Virus record (IMG/VR): IMGVR_UViG_3300023178_004086
Coordinates: 1-37,192 of that record
Length of the DNA stretch: 37,192 bases
Reading direction: 5' to 3' (one strand)
Source: a virus
The position numbers were made by a program, and so were the translations under genes. Below, one piece after another: positions 1 to 9,480 of this stretch. Within the stretch, counting starts at the first letter, position 1. The number at the start of each line of letters is the position of its first letter. The notes under the pieces are model-generated. The model was not told where the DNA came from. It was given only the letters and a program-made list of their open reading frames with translations, and did no database searches.

Positions 1-2450
1 CACCACCAGTAGCTACTGTAAGTGTGGTGCCATCAAAGGTAAGATTGGCTTCAGCGTTTAGGTCACTGTTTCCTGTCGCTGTTGTTATTCTGTTGTCAGC
101 GTCATTGGCAATGTTTACAGGAGCTACATAAGCTGACCCATCCTCTAATATATTGCCTGTAAAGTTTATATCGCCAGTAACATTTAGCGTAGTACCGTCA
201 AAGGTAAGACCACTTTCTGCTTGTAGTGTGCCGCTACCTGTGGCAGTTGTTATATAATTGTTTGTATCACTAGCAATCAAACCAGAAGTAGAAGTAAGAT
301 TTACTGTGCCTGCATATATCGTTGACCATCTTAACAGAGTGGTTCCTAAGTCACTGGTCAATGTAACTTCGGGAGTGATTGTTCCACTTTCCAATGTGCC
401 TGAAATATCAACATTGCCTGTTATGCTAAGAAGTGTTCCGTTGAATGTCAGTTCTGAATGAGCCGCTAGTGTTCCATTACCAGTAGATGTGGTTAGATAA
501 TCAGCTGTATCATCAGCAATCAATCCTGTAATACCACCAGAAATTGTTATATTGTTTATATAAGCGTTATTCCAATATAACAATGTTGTACCAAGGTCGT
601 GAGTCAAGGTGCTGTTAGGTGTTATGTTACCTGTAACATTCAACACACTTCCATCAAATGTCAAAGCTGATTCAGCATTAAGAGTGCCACTGCCTGTAGA
701 TGTTGTTATGTAATTGTTTGTGTCATTAGCAATCAAACCGGAAATGCCGTTTGTGATTGTTATATCATCAACATAAGCATTAGCCCATCTTAACAAGTTA
801 CTACCCAAGTCGCTTGTGCTATCAACTTCTGGTGTTATAGTTCCAGATTCTATTGTGCCAGAAACATCCAAATTTCCTGTTAGGTTTAGGAGTGTCCCGT
901 CAAATGTTAGATTAGCTTCGCCGTTTAATAACCCACCGCCAGCAGATGTAATAATTCTGTTATCTGTTTCGTTAGAAATCAAACCAGTAATACCACCTGC
1001 TCCGATTGTAATTCCATTTGTAACAACAACATCATCAACATAAGCGTTAGCCCAACGCAACAATGTGGTGCCTAAGTCGTGAGCAGAATCTGCAACAGGA
1101 TTGACATTACCTGTAATGGTCAAAGCACTTCCATCAAAAGTGATACCACTCTCTGCTTGTAATGTGCCGTTGCCTGTAGCAGTAGTTAGGTAGTTGTTTG
1201 TATCACTAGCAATTAGTCCAGCTATTCCATTTGTGATGGTTATGTCATCAATATAAGCATTAGCCCATCTTAGTAGGTTTGATCCTAAATCGCTAACGCT
1301 ATCTACTTCAGGAGTAATTGTTCCTGATTCTATTGTTCCGCTTACATCAACATTACCTGTGACATTCAATACACTTCCATCAAAGGTAAGATTAGCTTCA
1401 CCGTTTAGTGAATTAGAGCCAGTGGTTGTCGCTATATAATTGTTTGTGTCATTTGTTATAGATGGCACGTTAGCGTTTGTTACTGCTGTATCGGCATAAG
1501 CTGTGGTCGCGACCTTTGTTGAATTGTCAGCTGCTGTTTGTGTTGTGGCTGTAACACCATCAGAAATCACAGAGGTTGCGCTCAATGTAGCAGTCAAATC
1601 ACCACCAGCAATAGTCAATGCGTTGGCGCTATGTGTTATTGTTACATCACCTGTAGCGTAATCAAAAACATGACCAGTAGGTAGGTTTATGGTTGTTGAA
1701 GCTATGTCTAATGATTGACCAGTATCTCCGATAGAATCTACATAAAGATTACTCCAACGTAACGATGAAGATCCTAAACTATATGTTGAGTCAACAGAAG
1801 GAATAAGATTTCCTGCAACATTACTACCTATTGTTATTCCGTTGGTTATAGTAATATCATCTATATAAGCATTGGCCCACCTTAATAAATTAGTACCCAA
1901 ATCGCTAGTTGAGTCAACTTTTGGTGAAAGTGTGCCTGAGACATCAATACTTCCGGTTACATCCAATGTAGTGCCATCAAATGTTAGATTGGTTTCGGCG
2001 TTTAAGTCTCCACTACCAGTTGCTGTTGTTATTCTATTATCAGCATCATTAGATATAAGGCCAGTTATACCACCACCACCACCTAATGTAAGACCGTTAG
2101 TTACGGTGATATCATCTGTGTATACATGAGACCATCTGTCAGTATTTGTCCCTAATTCATAAGTGCTGTCTGCTGCAGGCACTATGGCTTGTGAAGTAGT
2201 TGCTGCAGCTATTGTTAGTGTAGTTCCAAATGTTAGATTCGCCTCGGCGTTGAGTGTGCCGTCAGCATTTGTAGTGGCTAATCTGTTGTCAGCAGCATTA
2301 TTAACAAAATCGACACCATTCTTTTGTAAGGTGCCTGTGTAATTTATGTTTCCAGTTACGTTCAACAAAGTGCCATTGAATGTTAAGTTTTGTTCTCCAC
2401 TAACTTTACCAGCACCTGTGGCTGTAGTTACATAAGTAGAAACATCGTTG
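1..2450 (-). repeat. Protein and DNA repeats in the giant fibre, NLTFDGT / LRWANAY family
   Basis: Two alternating modules recur here. One reads roughly ITTATGSGTLNAE then NLTFDGTLLNVTGN, seen about ten times in this interval and once more near 5110-5230. The other reads LGSNLLRWANAYIDDITI, seen about eight times, for example near 320, 570, 790, 1050, 1265, 1755, 1870 and 2125. DNA copies are close to identical over 20-30 nt, yet differ mostly at third codon positions. This suggests duplication followed by selection on the protein. Beta-structured shaft segments are likely. Confidence 0.75.
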
Positions 2451-5400
2451 TCGATGTTGCTAGCCGCATTTATTGGAACACCACCATTCAACACATCTGT
2501 TGATTGTGCTAACTGTTCAATAGCAGTTGAGCCACCAAGGAAGTAGTGAGGAGCAGCACCAGAATCCATAGAGGTAATATCGGCATGGTTTAGTGTGCCG
2601 CCTGGGCTTGCATCTATGTTGTATATATCACCACTCTTAGCATCAATTATATTTGCTATGTTGTCGTTTGTAACAACAATAGCATAACCACCCTTACTGT
2701 CTACAGAAATTTGTTTTACATTGTCTGTGGATAGGACGCTTGTAGAAGAAGCAAGTCCTGCTCTCATTCTTTTATATTCAAACGCTATATCTTCTTTTCT
2801 GTATGGCACATCAGATACGTATACGTTTGCTATCTCTCCATAAAAACTATTGGGTGTTGAAGCTAATAAAAATTGATCAAGAGCTAAGGTGCCACCACTA
2901 TTCGTTATAGCTACTTTACCAACGTGTTGACCGTCAACATACATATAGTAATTTGTTGTATCTTCTTGTATTGTCCCAACATAAACATGATGCCAGTTGC
3001 CATCATGCAAATCTGTTATAGATGTGATACTATCAGTAGTCGAGTTGTTATCATCTGACCAAGTAGCATTTAGAAAACCATTACTATCTGTGAATAGCTC
3101 TATTCTACCTGTTGACACCCCATTAGAAAGTTTTATTATTTCTTCTTTTAATACAGGGTTTATGTCGTTGTCGGCTTTGAGAAACAAAGATATGTTTCTT
3201 GCTTCGCCCAACGAAACACTGGTGTTTGACAAATAGCCACCAGTAAATTCTGCTGTTGGTATTCCGAAAGGTGATGTGCCTGTGAAAGCGACGGGCCCAG
3301 CGACTGTCAATGTAGTAGATGAGCCACCAAAAGATCTGTCATTCAAATCGTTTAATGGAAACGCTACTTTTCTACCTTCATTCATAAAAGGTGTAGTGAA
3401 AGATCCTGTTGTAAAAATTTCACCGGATAGAGAGTGTCTTATGGATAATCCGTCATCAGTACCAATCAAAACAACTTCAGATCCAGCAGATCCATCAATC
3501 GTCGCAACATCGTTAATGTTACTACTCCATGCTGCAATTTGGTAATCGCTTTGAGTTGGGTTGATATCGGAATTCTCTGCCCAACCTCCACCAGTTATAG
3601 CTGTAAAATCTCTAGTAACTCTTAGTGAAGCATTTGCTCCTTGCTCCCCAACAACAATAGTTTCATTTATGAAAGCAACCGCTGCGCCTGTGTTTGCATT
3701 AGCGTTATGATAAATAACATCATCGTCATCGTTGCTTGGTTTATATAAGCTTTCACCGGCTGTATCTGTAATGACCCAATAGTGCAATGGTCTTGTGTAA
3801 TTATCTTGATTAGCAAATGGATCTCTAACGACATCAAAATCAGAATTATTGTTGCTTTGTATGCCAATGCTGTTTATTCTTGTGTATCCAGATGAAGCGT
3901 TTCTGTTGAATACATTGCTATTATATTTGTATGTTCCATTGTTGGCATACATATAAGCTGTATCATCAAGAAGGTCAATAACATATAAAACATCAGCAGC
4001 AAGAGCATAAAGTTTGAAATCTAAGAATTTAATTTCTTTGATATTGCTTTGTAACATATTTCCAGCTGCAACATCAAATCTTAAATAATCTGTAAAATAT
4101 GTAGCGCCATCAATACCAAACGCTCTATCTATCCACCAAACCACATCTTGAGAAGCATCGACAATAACTGCGCCGTGAGTTGGTGGAAAGTCTTGCTCGA
4201 TAAACCAAGATTTATTTCTCATCTCTCTCTTGGCGTAATTCCAATCCCAAGTTGTTTCCACATTTTGAATATCGTTAAAATTTATTCTGTGAGAATCATA
4301 TAGGTTTGATGTATATTGAGGCCAGTTTACAGAAAATGCTGTTAGGTCCAAGTCTGGTATAAGAGGAATGCCATTAATACTATAAACCTGTCCCAATTCC
4401 AAGTCAAGACCAGAATAATCAAAAGTGGCAAGTAATAAGTCATTACCTTTTATTTGCAATGGTGTATTAGATACTGTGCCTATAGAAGCGGTAGTAGCAT
4501 CAGAGGTTAGTCTAAGTGTTGTGCTGTCTGTTGTGTTAGTTAGTGTAAGGCTCGTTACACCAGCTTCTTCAATGTCTAAAATAGTTGTAGGATTATTTGT
4601 GCCAATGCCAACATAACCTGTAGAAGCTATTCTCAGTTTTTCATCAGCAGCAATTTGCCATATTATATTAGCCGTATTCTGTGTAGCGTCATGGATTATA
4701 TCAGCAACTGCTCCATCACGGTAAATGTCATAATGGTTAGTAGCATCAAATCCAACTCGTAGGTGAGCAGATCCACTAGAATCATTGTTGAAAGAGACAA
4801 TGCTTGTGTCGCCCGCATGGTTATGTGTTACATCTAATTCATATTGTGGGTCACTTGTTTGAATACCAACATTTGATAATCTATATACATCAGGACCATC
4901 GGTGTTCCAGTAACCTAATTGCAAACCACCTATCAAATACGAGCCGGATATGTTAACATCGCCGCTTACATCCAAAGCGTATTGCGTGTCAGGAACTTTG
5001 TTTACACCCACGCTATCATCGCTAACAGCGACATATAATGTGTCCGTATCCACTGCCAAATTAGAAGTGTTAACAGTATCCCCTGTAATTGTTTGAGAGG
5101 CTGTAATATTTCCTGTTACATCAAGTAGAGTGCCGTCAAATGTGAGATTAACCTCACCATTCAAGGTTCCAGCACCTGTGGCTGTCATTACATAGTTGTT
5201 TGTGTTGTTTGTTACAAAACTATTACCACTATATTTCAACTCACCTGTGAAGTTTATATCACCAGTAACATCAAGTCTATGTTGTGGGTTTGAGTTATTT
5301 ATACCAACTAGTTGTGCGTCATCTACATGAATAGCTTCTGTATTGTTTGTAATAAATGATAAATAACCAGCTGCTGTTGAGCCTAACTGAAAACCCGTCG

Positions 5401-7621
5401 TTGTTTCAGAAAGTATATTGGTCAAACCGGTTCCTGTAAAAGTAAGCTCATTGATAGTATCATTTTCTATAATAACTGTCCCATCAACATGAAGGGTGGC
5501 TAATGGGTTTATTTGATTGATACCAACTTGACCAGCAGTATTTATTCTTACCCACTCACTTCCGTCAGTATATAGTCCAAGTGTGTTTCCCGCCCCTACA
5601 GCTCTAAATGTTGCGCTTCCATTATTTTGTTGTATTAAAGTATATCGTGAATTCGCACTTTCTTCTATTCTTATACTAGAAGCTGTGCCACCAGCTCCTT
5701 TTATATGTAGAGGACTATCTGGTGTATCCTCGTTTATACCAACATACCCACTAGAGTTTATTCTTATGTGCTCTGTGCTAGCTAAGCCGATGCGATATTG
5801 ACCAGACTCATATTGAAACCAATTTGTGTTATTATCAAAATAAAGTGTAGATGTTGTTCCAGTGTCAATTAGTATGTCACCAATAACTTGCAGCTTTTCT
5901 GTTGGGACTTCTATGCCAATACCAACGTTTCCACCATTGAAATAAGTATTGCCATTTGCCTGTATGTCTACATTTATAGTAGCACCAGATTTTATTTGAT
6001 AACGGCCATCATCAACTGCGTTGGTTGTAAAAAAGTGAGTGTCATGACCTTCAGTATTTGGTGATAAACCAACGGCACCATTTACATCAAGCATGTGTCC
6101 AGGATTTTCTGTGTTTATGCCAACTTGACCTGTATCGTCCACTATGACTCTTTCAGCACCGTTTGTTACTATCTCTAGCTCTTCACCCACAAGACGAAGA
6201 TTTATGTTGTTGTCAGCAGCGTCATTTACAGCATCAACAACAAACACACCAGCACTATTGTAAAATCTTAGATTGCTGTTTACATCTCTTATGTGAAATT
6301 TCTGTTGTGGGTCTGCTACACCAATACCGACGTTAGACATTCTGTATATGTCACCTGCATCATCAGTCCACATACCCATAAGCACATCATTTTGGTATAG
6401 TCTGCTTGTGTAGTTTATGTCACCGACAATATCTAATTTGTATTGGGGGTTGTTTAGTCCTATACCAACCCTGTCAGTAGAAGCGTCTGTAAAAAGAAGA
6501 TTCGCATCTGTTTGACCCTCAACTCTAAAGTCAAAGTCAGCTCCACCATCGTTAAATATAACACCTCCTCTTACATCAAGTAGAGCAGTAGGAGCTACAT
6601 TATTTGAGCCGATAGCTACATTACCATCTATATCTATGGCAAGTGCTTTAACTTGATTTTCTAAACCATATATATAGAAGCCTTTTGTTGTTGAAAGGTC
6701 ACCACTAGTATCTGCCTTACCTATCTGCCAACCAAAATCTGTATCAACATTACCACCAAAATTTATATATTGATATTCAGCATCATAACCAGCAAGGTCT
6801 TTACCTATTTGTATGATGCCACTACCATTACCTTCTATGACTTGTAGAGTTGCTTCTGGATCAAGACCAGCAGTTCCTATGCCTACTTTTGAATCTCTAA
6901 AAGCGTCATTAGTGTTTGCTGTTTCAAACCAATAAGCTAAAACATTACCACCTTGAGCTTGACTGCCTATAAGATTTATGTCACCATCAACAGTAAGAGT
7001 ATAAGATGGGTCGGAAGCTGTGCCGATACCTACATTACCATCAGTGCCCACATAAATGCCATCTACGTCATTTGCAAATAATCTCAAAGGTGTGTTTGAT
7101 TTGGTACCTACTCTGCCAACTCCAGTACCAGCTTCTAATCTAACATCAACGTTTGTGGCGTTATTAAACATTCTCAAAGAAGCAGAAACGGAATCGAAAG
7201 CTTGCACGTCGAGAGTAACATCTGTCGCGGGGCTTTCTGTACCTATACCAATTCTGCCATCAGTCTGCATTGTGAGGGCATAAAAAGGAGAAGCAAAATC
7301 TGTCTGCCAAGAATCGTTTATAAATTGTAAGCTATCTGAATGGGCACCATCAAGTGTCATATTCCAATTGATGTCGCTGTCGTTATTTAAAAATAAACTT
7401 ACTTTGCCATCTGTGTTGACAGAATGAAAGGTCGCTGTTACATCGTTAGAAGAATATGCTGTAAAAATACCTTCGGGGGTTATATTTGCTCCGACACCTG
7501 CGTCTGTAGTGACCAAATATGATGTGGCAGTTAAGCCTGCGGCACTAAAGTATTTTTCCGTATCTAACTTTATGGGTGTTAAACTATTATTTGCAAGTTG
7601 TAAATTGGCAGCTAACGACAT
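1..7621 (-). CDS. Giant multidomain tail-fibre-like protein, 3' end beyond the window
   Basis: The frame stays open from an ATG at 7621 to the left edge: 2540 codons without a stop, so the C-terminus is missing. The start follows a GAGAGAAA Shine-Dalgarno-like run 11 nt after the previous stop. Reading from the N-terminus: about 14 modules of the type DGNVGIGTxxP followed by a short beta stretch such as LDVxGDI (residues about 120-1020); a region rich in Trp, Tyr and Asp that may be a propeller-like fold (about 1050-1400); a LamG/concanavalin-like lectin domain (about 1430-1590), marked by GNWHHVYVG and YYMYVDGQHVG; then a second repeat family combining TATGSGTLNAE, NLTFDGTLLNVTGN and LRWANAYIDDITITNG (about 1725 to the edge). 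GIGT-type repeats are common in phage tail fibres. Adsorption to a glycan is the likely role but is inferred. A C-terminal chaperone of the endosialidase type would be expected further left. Confidence 0.8.
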   Translation of the reverse strand, partial: MSLAANLQLANNSLTPIKLDTEKYFSAAGLTATSYLVTTDAGVGANITPEGIFTAYSSNDVTATFHSVNTDGKVSLFLNNDSDINWNMTLDGAHSDSLQFINDSWQTDFASPFYALTMQTDGRIGIGTESPATDVTLDVQAFDSVSASLRMFNNATNVDVRLEAGTGVGRVGTKSNTPLRLFANDVDGIYVGTDGNVGIGTASDPSYTLTVDGDINLIGSQAQGGNVLAYWFETANTNDAFRDSKVGIGTAGLDPEATLQVIEGNGSGIIQIGKDLAGYDAEYQYINFGGNVDTDFGWQIGKADTSGDLSTTKGFYIYGLENQVKALAIDIDGNVAIGSNNVAPTALLDVRGGVIFNDGGADFDFRVEGQTDANLLFTDASTDRVGIGLNNPQYKLDIVGDINYTSRLYQNDVLMGMWTDDAGDIYRMSNVGIGVADPQQKFHIRDVNSNLRFYNSAGVFVVDAVNDAADNNINLRLVGEELEIVTNGAERVIVDDTGQVGINTENPGHMLDVNGAVGLSPNTEGHDTHFFTTNAVDDGRYQIKSGATINVDIQANGNTYFNGGNVGIGIEVPTEKLQVIGDILIDTGTTSTLYFDNNTNWFQYESGQYRIGLASTEHIRINSSGYVGINEDTPDSPLHIKGAGGTASSIRIEESANSRYTLIQQNNGSATFRAVGAGNTLGLYTDGSEWVRINTAGQVGINQINPLATLHVDGTVIIENDTINELTFTGTGLTNILSETTTGFQLGSTAAGYLSFITNNTEAIHVDDAQLVGINNSNPQHRLDVTGDINFTGELKYSGNSFVTNNTNNYVMTATGAGTLNGEVNLTFDGTLLDVTGNITASQTITGDTVNTSNLAVDTDTLYVAVSDDSVGVNKVPDTQYALDVSGDVNISGSYLIGGLQLGYWNTDGPDVYRLSNVGIQTSDPQYELDVTHNHAGDTSIVSFNNDSSGSAHLRVGFDATNHYDIYRDGAVADIIHDATQNTANIIWQIAADEKLRIASTGYVGIGTNNPTTILDIEEAGVTSLTLTNTTDSTTLRLTSDATTASIGTVSNTPLQIKGNDLLLATFDYSGLDLELGQVYSINGIPLIPDLDLTAFSVNWPQYTSNLYDSHRINFNDIQNVETTWDWNYAKREMRNKSWFIEQDFPPTHGAVIVDASQDVVWWIDRAFGIDGATYFTDYLRFDVAAGNMLQSNIKEIKFLDFKLYALAADVLYVIDLLDDTAYMYANNGTYKYNSNVFNRNASSGYTRINSIGIQSNNNSDFDVVRDPFANQDNYTRPLHYWVITDTAGESLYKPSNDDDDVIYHNANANTGAAVAFINETIVVGEQGANASLRVTRDFTAITGGGWAENSDINPTQSDYQIAAWSSNINDVATIDGSAGSEVVLIGTDDGLSIRHSLSGEIFTTGSFTTPFMNEGRKVAFPLNDLNDRSFGGSSTTLTVAGPVAFTGTSPFGIPTAEFTGGYLSNTSVSLGEARNISLFLKADNDINPVLKEEIIKLSNGVSTGRIELFTDSNGFLNATWSDDNNSTTDSITSITDLHDGNWHHVYVGTIQEDTTNYYMYVDGQHVGKVAITNSGGTLALDQFLLASTPNSFYGEIANVYVSDVPYRKEDIAFEYKRMRAGLASSTSVLSTDNVKQISVDSKGGYAIVVTNDNIANIIDAKSGDIYNIDASPGGTLNHADITSMDSGAAPHYFLGGSTAIEQLAQSTDVLNGGVPINAASNIDNDVSTYVTTATGAGKVSGEQNLTFNGTLLNVTGNINYTGTLQKNGVDFVNNAADNRLATTNADGTLNAEANLTFGTTLTIAAATTSQAIVPAADSTYELGTNTDRWSHVYTDDITVTNGLTLGGGGGITGLISNDADNRITTATGSGDLNAETNLTFDGTTLDVTGSIDVSGTLSPKVDSTSDLGTNLLRWANAYIDDITITNGITIGSNVAGNLIPSVDSTYSLGSSSLRWSNLYVDSIGDTGQSLDIASTTINLPTGHVFDYATGDVTITHSANALTIAGGDLTATLSATSVISDGVTATTQTAADNSTKVATTAYADTAVTNANVPSITNDTNNYIATTTGSNSLNGEANLTFDGSVLNVTGNVDVSGTIESGTITPEVDSVSDLGSNLLRWANAYIDDITITNGIAGLIASDTNNYLTTATGNGTLQAESGITFDGSALTITGNVNPVADSAHDLGTTLLRWANAYVDDVVVTNGITIGAGGITGLISNETDNRIITSAGGGLLNGEANLTFDGTLLNLTGNLDVSGTIESGTITPEVDSTSDLGSNLLRWANAYVDDITITNGISGLIANDTNNYITTSTGSGTLNAESALTFDGSVLNVTGNITPNSTLTHDLGTTLLYWNNAYINNITISGGITGLIADDTADYLTTSTGNGTLAAHSELTFNGTLLSITGNVDISGTLESGTITPEVTLTSDLGTTLLRWSTIYAGTVNLTSTSGLIASDTNNYITTATGSGTLQAESGLTFDGTTLNVTGDINFTGNILEDGSAYVAPVNIANDADNRITTATGNSDLNAEANLTFDGTTLTVATGG
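4565..7265 (-). repeat. GIGT-type repeat array in the giant fibre
   Basis: About 14 copies of a unit whose core is a small residue then VGIGT or VGINT, two or three variable residues, a Pro, and a short hydrophobic strand such as ALDVSGDV. Examples are VGIGTNNP near 4600, VGINTENP near 6120 and IGIGTESP near 7240. Spacing is irregular, from about 110 to 350 nt, because unrelated beta segments lie between units. This repeat is well known from phage tail fibres and bacterial surface proteins. Confidence 0.75.
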
Positions 7622-7632
7622 ACTTTTTCTCT

Positions 7633-8439
7633 CTAATTTTTAAATCTATTCACAAAATCGTCAAAAGATTCCTCGTCCCGTGCGTATTCTAAAGCGTCAG
7701 AAACTTTTGTATCAAAAGTAATCTTTGTAGATGTTCTCTCTATAATTATCTGGCTTTGGTCAAAAATATAACCATTTACAATCATATTAAAACTATTTCT
7801 TATTATTCTTTCTTCATCAGTAAAAGTTTCTATGTTGCTTTCATTTGAAGAATCTTTTATTTCGCCGTGAAAATAATGACCAGCATATTCTAAATCTGGA
7901 AAATCATGTAGTGGCCACAACATATTATTAAAAGAATTAGCGTGTTTTATGTAAGAAGACCAGAAAGTAATTGTATACGGTATAGTCAAATACTCTGGAA
8001 ATGGCAATCTTTGTATTTCATAAACAGGATTATCGCTTTTCTTACCTGTCGGCGTATTATAATTATAATTGTATTGGACTCTTCTATCTTTGGAAGGCCC
8101 GTTAGCTACTTTTTTAATTATTTTTATTGAAGGCTCGCCTTTAGCGGTAATCTTTTTATACATTTGGTCATTGGTGCTAATATCACCTCTCTTTATAGAG
8201 ATAATAGGCAATCTCAACATACCCTTTTTGTCCCGAAGAGAATTTAGGTTGTTGTCATCTCGTGTTTCGTGCATTTGAGCGAAACGTTCCCATGCACCAA
8301 AAATGACAGGCACCTGCCTGCCCTTTATTTTTGTTGGGTGTTTGACGTTGAACCATTCATAGACAGCTTTATCTATTGTGAGTAAATCGACACCAGCAAC
8401 ATCGATTACTCTAGTCCTGTCGTCCTTCCTATCGGCCAT
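7633..8439 (-). CDS. Probable tail-sheath stabiliser / tail completion protein, T4 gp15-like
   Basis: This 268-residue protein has no membrane segment or signal peptide. Its layout resembles T4 gp15 (272 residues): an early VPVIFGAWERF strand (residues 43-53), a LRLPIISI strand (75-82), a central FPEYLTIPYTITFW strand and helix leading to WPLHDF (147-180), and a late NSFNMIVNGYIF strand (215-226). T4 gp15 has matching VP, LPRINL, YELSIFTRYEDD and FEVNGWMYPP elements in the same order. In T4, gp15 caps the contracted-type tail and joins it to the neck. The call is from remembered motif order, not an alignment. Its ATG overlaps the stop of the upstream gene by one base (TAATG), so translation is probably coupled. 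If right, it places a contractile tail in this virus although no sheath gene is in the window. Confidence 0.5.
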   Translation of the reverse strand: MADRKDDRTRVIDVAGVDLLTIDKAVYEWFNVKHPTKIKGRQVPVIFGAWERFAQMHETRDDNNLNSLRDKKGMLRLPIISIKRGDISTNDQMYKKITAKGEPSIKIIKKVANGPSKDRRVQYNYNYNTPTGKKSDNPVYEIQRLPFPEYLTIPYTITFWSSYIKHANSFNNMLWPLHDFPDLEYAGHYFHGEIKDSSNESNIETFTDEERIIRNSFNMIVNGYIFDQSQIIIERTSTKITFDTKVSDALEYARDEESFDDFVNRFKN

Positions 8440-9116
8440 TATATATCTCTAACGCTTGATATTAATTTCTTATTAGATATTTTATTTATCTCTTCGGTTT
8501 TGAGTGAACGATATGATTTCTTAGGCTCTTGTTTGAATATTTTTGCGTATGTTGCTTTTACTCTACTTGTAACTTTCTTTGGTGTTCTTGGAGCAATCAC
8601 AGGCTCTTGCTCCACTATCTTTTTAGGTGTTTCTTTTTTATCTAATGTATATTTACGACCTTCTTCTTCTTTTGGTTTTTCTTCTACAATCTTTTCCTTG
8701 TTGTCAACCTCAACAACATCTTCTACCACACCAGTATTTGATTTTTTAGATATAGATGCAACTTGAATAGGTGGCTTGTTATCTTCACCACTCTTTACGA
8801 TAGCAGCTTCAACTCTTATACTCTTTTCAAAATTTACTACACCATTCCAAGCAGGAAAATATCTGTTATTACAAATTACTTCCAGTGTGCAATTCTTATC
8901 ACCTGTTTTCATTTTATCTTCCATTACTGGAATTTTTACAGCATACCCACCTTCTTCTTTTTGTCTTGCATTAAAAGTATAATTAAACCCGCCATCTTCT
9001 ACAATAAAACGCACACGCACATTTTTTTGCTCTTCTATGCTATTAGAAGAAACATTTATAGAGATGTCAAAATCTAATTCTTCTTGCTCGTCAATTCTTA
9101 CAGAAATATCACTCAT
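8439..9116 (-). CDS. Unknown protein: N-terminal beta domain with a charged flexible tail
   Basis: I do not recognise this 225-residue protein. Residues 1-100 look like a beta-sandwich, with alternating strands such as VRVRFIVED, GGYAVKIPVM and CTLEVICNNRYFPAW. From about residue 105 it becomes Lys/Glu/Pro rich and probably disordered (KIVEEKPKEEEGRKY, APRTPKKVTSR), ending in a basic segment. The gene overlaps its upstream neighbour by 8 nt and its downstream neighbour by one base, so it belongs to the same translational unit as the gp15-like gene. A small virion or assembly protein is plausible from position alone. Confidence 0.75.
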   Translation of the reverse strand: MSDISVRIDEQEELDFDISINVSSNSIEEQKNVRVRFIVEDGGFNYTFNARQKEEGGYAVKIPVMEDKMKTGDKNCTLEVICNNRYFPAWNGVVNFEKSIRVEAAIVKSGEDNKPPIQVASISKKSNTGVVEDVVEVDNKEKIVEEKPKEEEGRKYTLDKKETPKKIVEQEPVIAPRTPKKVTSRVKATYAKIFKQEPKKSYRSLKTEEINKISNKKLISSVRDI

Positions 9117-9480
9117 CGGCTACCTCAGATTCTTCCAAAACTTCTCTTCTCTTTACAGATTTAACTTCCACTTTATAAATATCATCGTAGATTACATTAG
9201 CATCTTTCATATCTATTTTTATATTTTGCTTCTCGTCATATTCTATCATGTTTTTGTAATTTATTTTTTTACCAAACAAATTTGTTTTTATTTCCCAATG
9301 TTCTACGCCATCATAAAATTCTTTCGGGTCAAATGGTTTAGACCTTCTTGCCCTACGACGACCTGTGTTAGCACCACCACCTTTAGGTAAATTAGCACCA
9401 TATCCATAAGTGACAACTCTACTATCTGGACCTAAACCCATTGTCACAATGCTGCTTTCTAATAATTCAGATAATTTCAT
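9109..9480 (-). CDS. MKL-family small basic protein, unknown function
   Basis: There are two tandem ATG codons, at 9483 and 9480. I choose 9480 because it gives the N-terminus MKLSELLESS, matching six other proteins in this window, and because the resulting TGATG is a one-base stop-start overlap with the giant coiled-coil gene. The 123-residue product carries L-L-E followed by Ser at residues 6-9, a possible prohead-protease site. Then come a Gly-rich stretch (VVTYGYGANLPKGGG), an Arg cluster (GRRRARRSKPF) and a charged beta-rich C-terminus. I recognise no fold. It lies about 17 kb downstream of the next nearest family member, among tail and fibre genes. Head-internal location is inferred only from the N-terminal peptide. 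Confidence 0.75.
   Translation of the reverse strand: MKLSELLESSIVTMGLGPDSRVVTYGYGANLPKGGGANTGRRRARRSKPFDPKEFYDGVEHWEIKTNLFGKKINYKNMIEYDEKQNIKIDMKDANVIYDDIYKVEVKSVKRREVLEESEVADE

Noticed and set aside
1-2450. CRISPR array suggested by regularly recurring DNA stretches
   Set aside because: The recurring stretches are coding, differ at third codon positions, have irregular spacing and no unique spacers of fixed length.
3667-3867. Minus-strand frame of 66 codons inside the giant fibre
   Set aside because: It is a shifted frame of the fibre gene starting at TTG. The main frame is open through the same DNA and encodes its recognisable repeats.
8500-9390. Several plus-strand frames opposite the small genes at 8439-9480
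   Set aside because: Phe/Ser/Ile-rich translations typical of antisense AT-rich DNA, and the minus-strand genes overlap neatly and have good starts.
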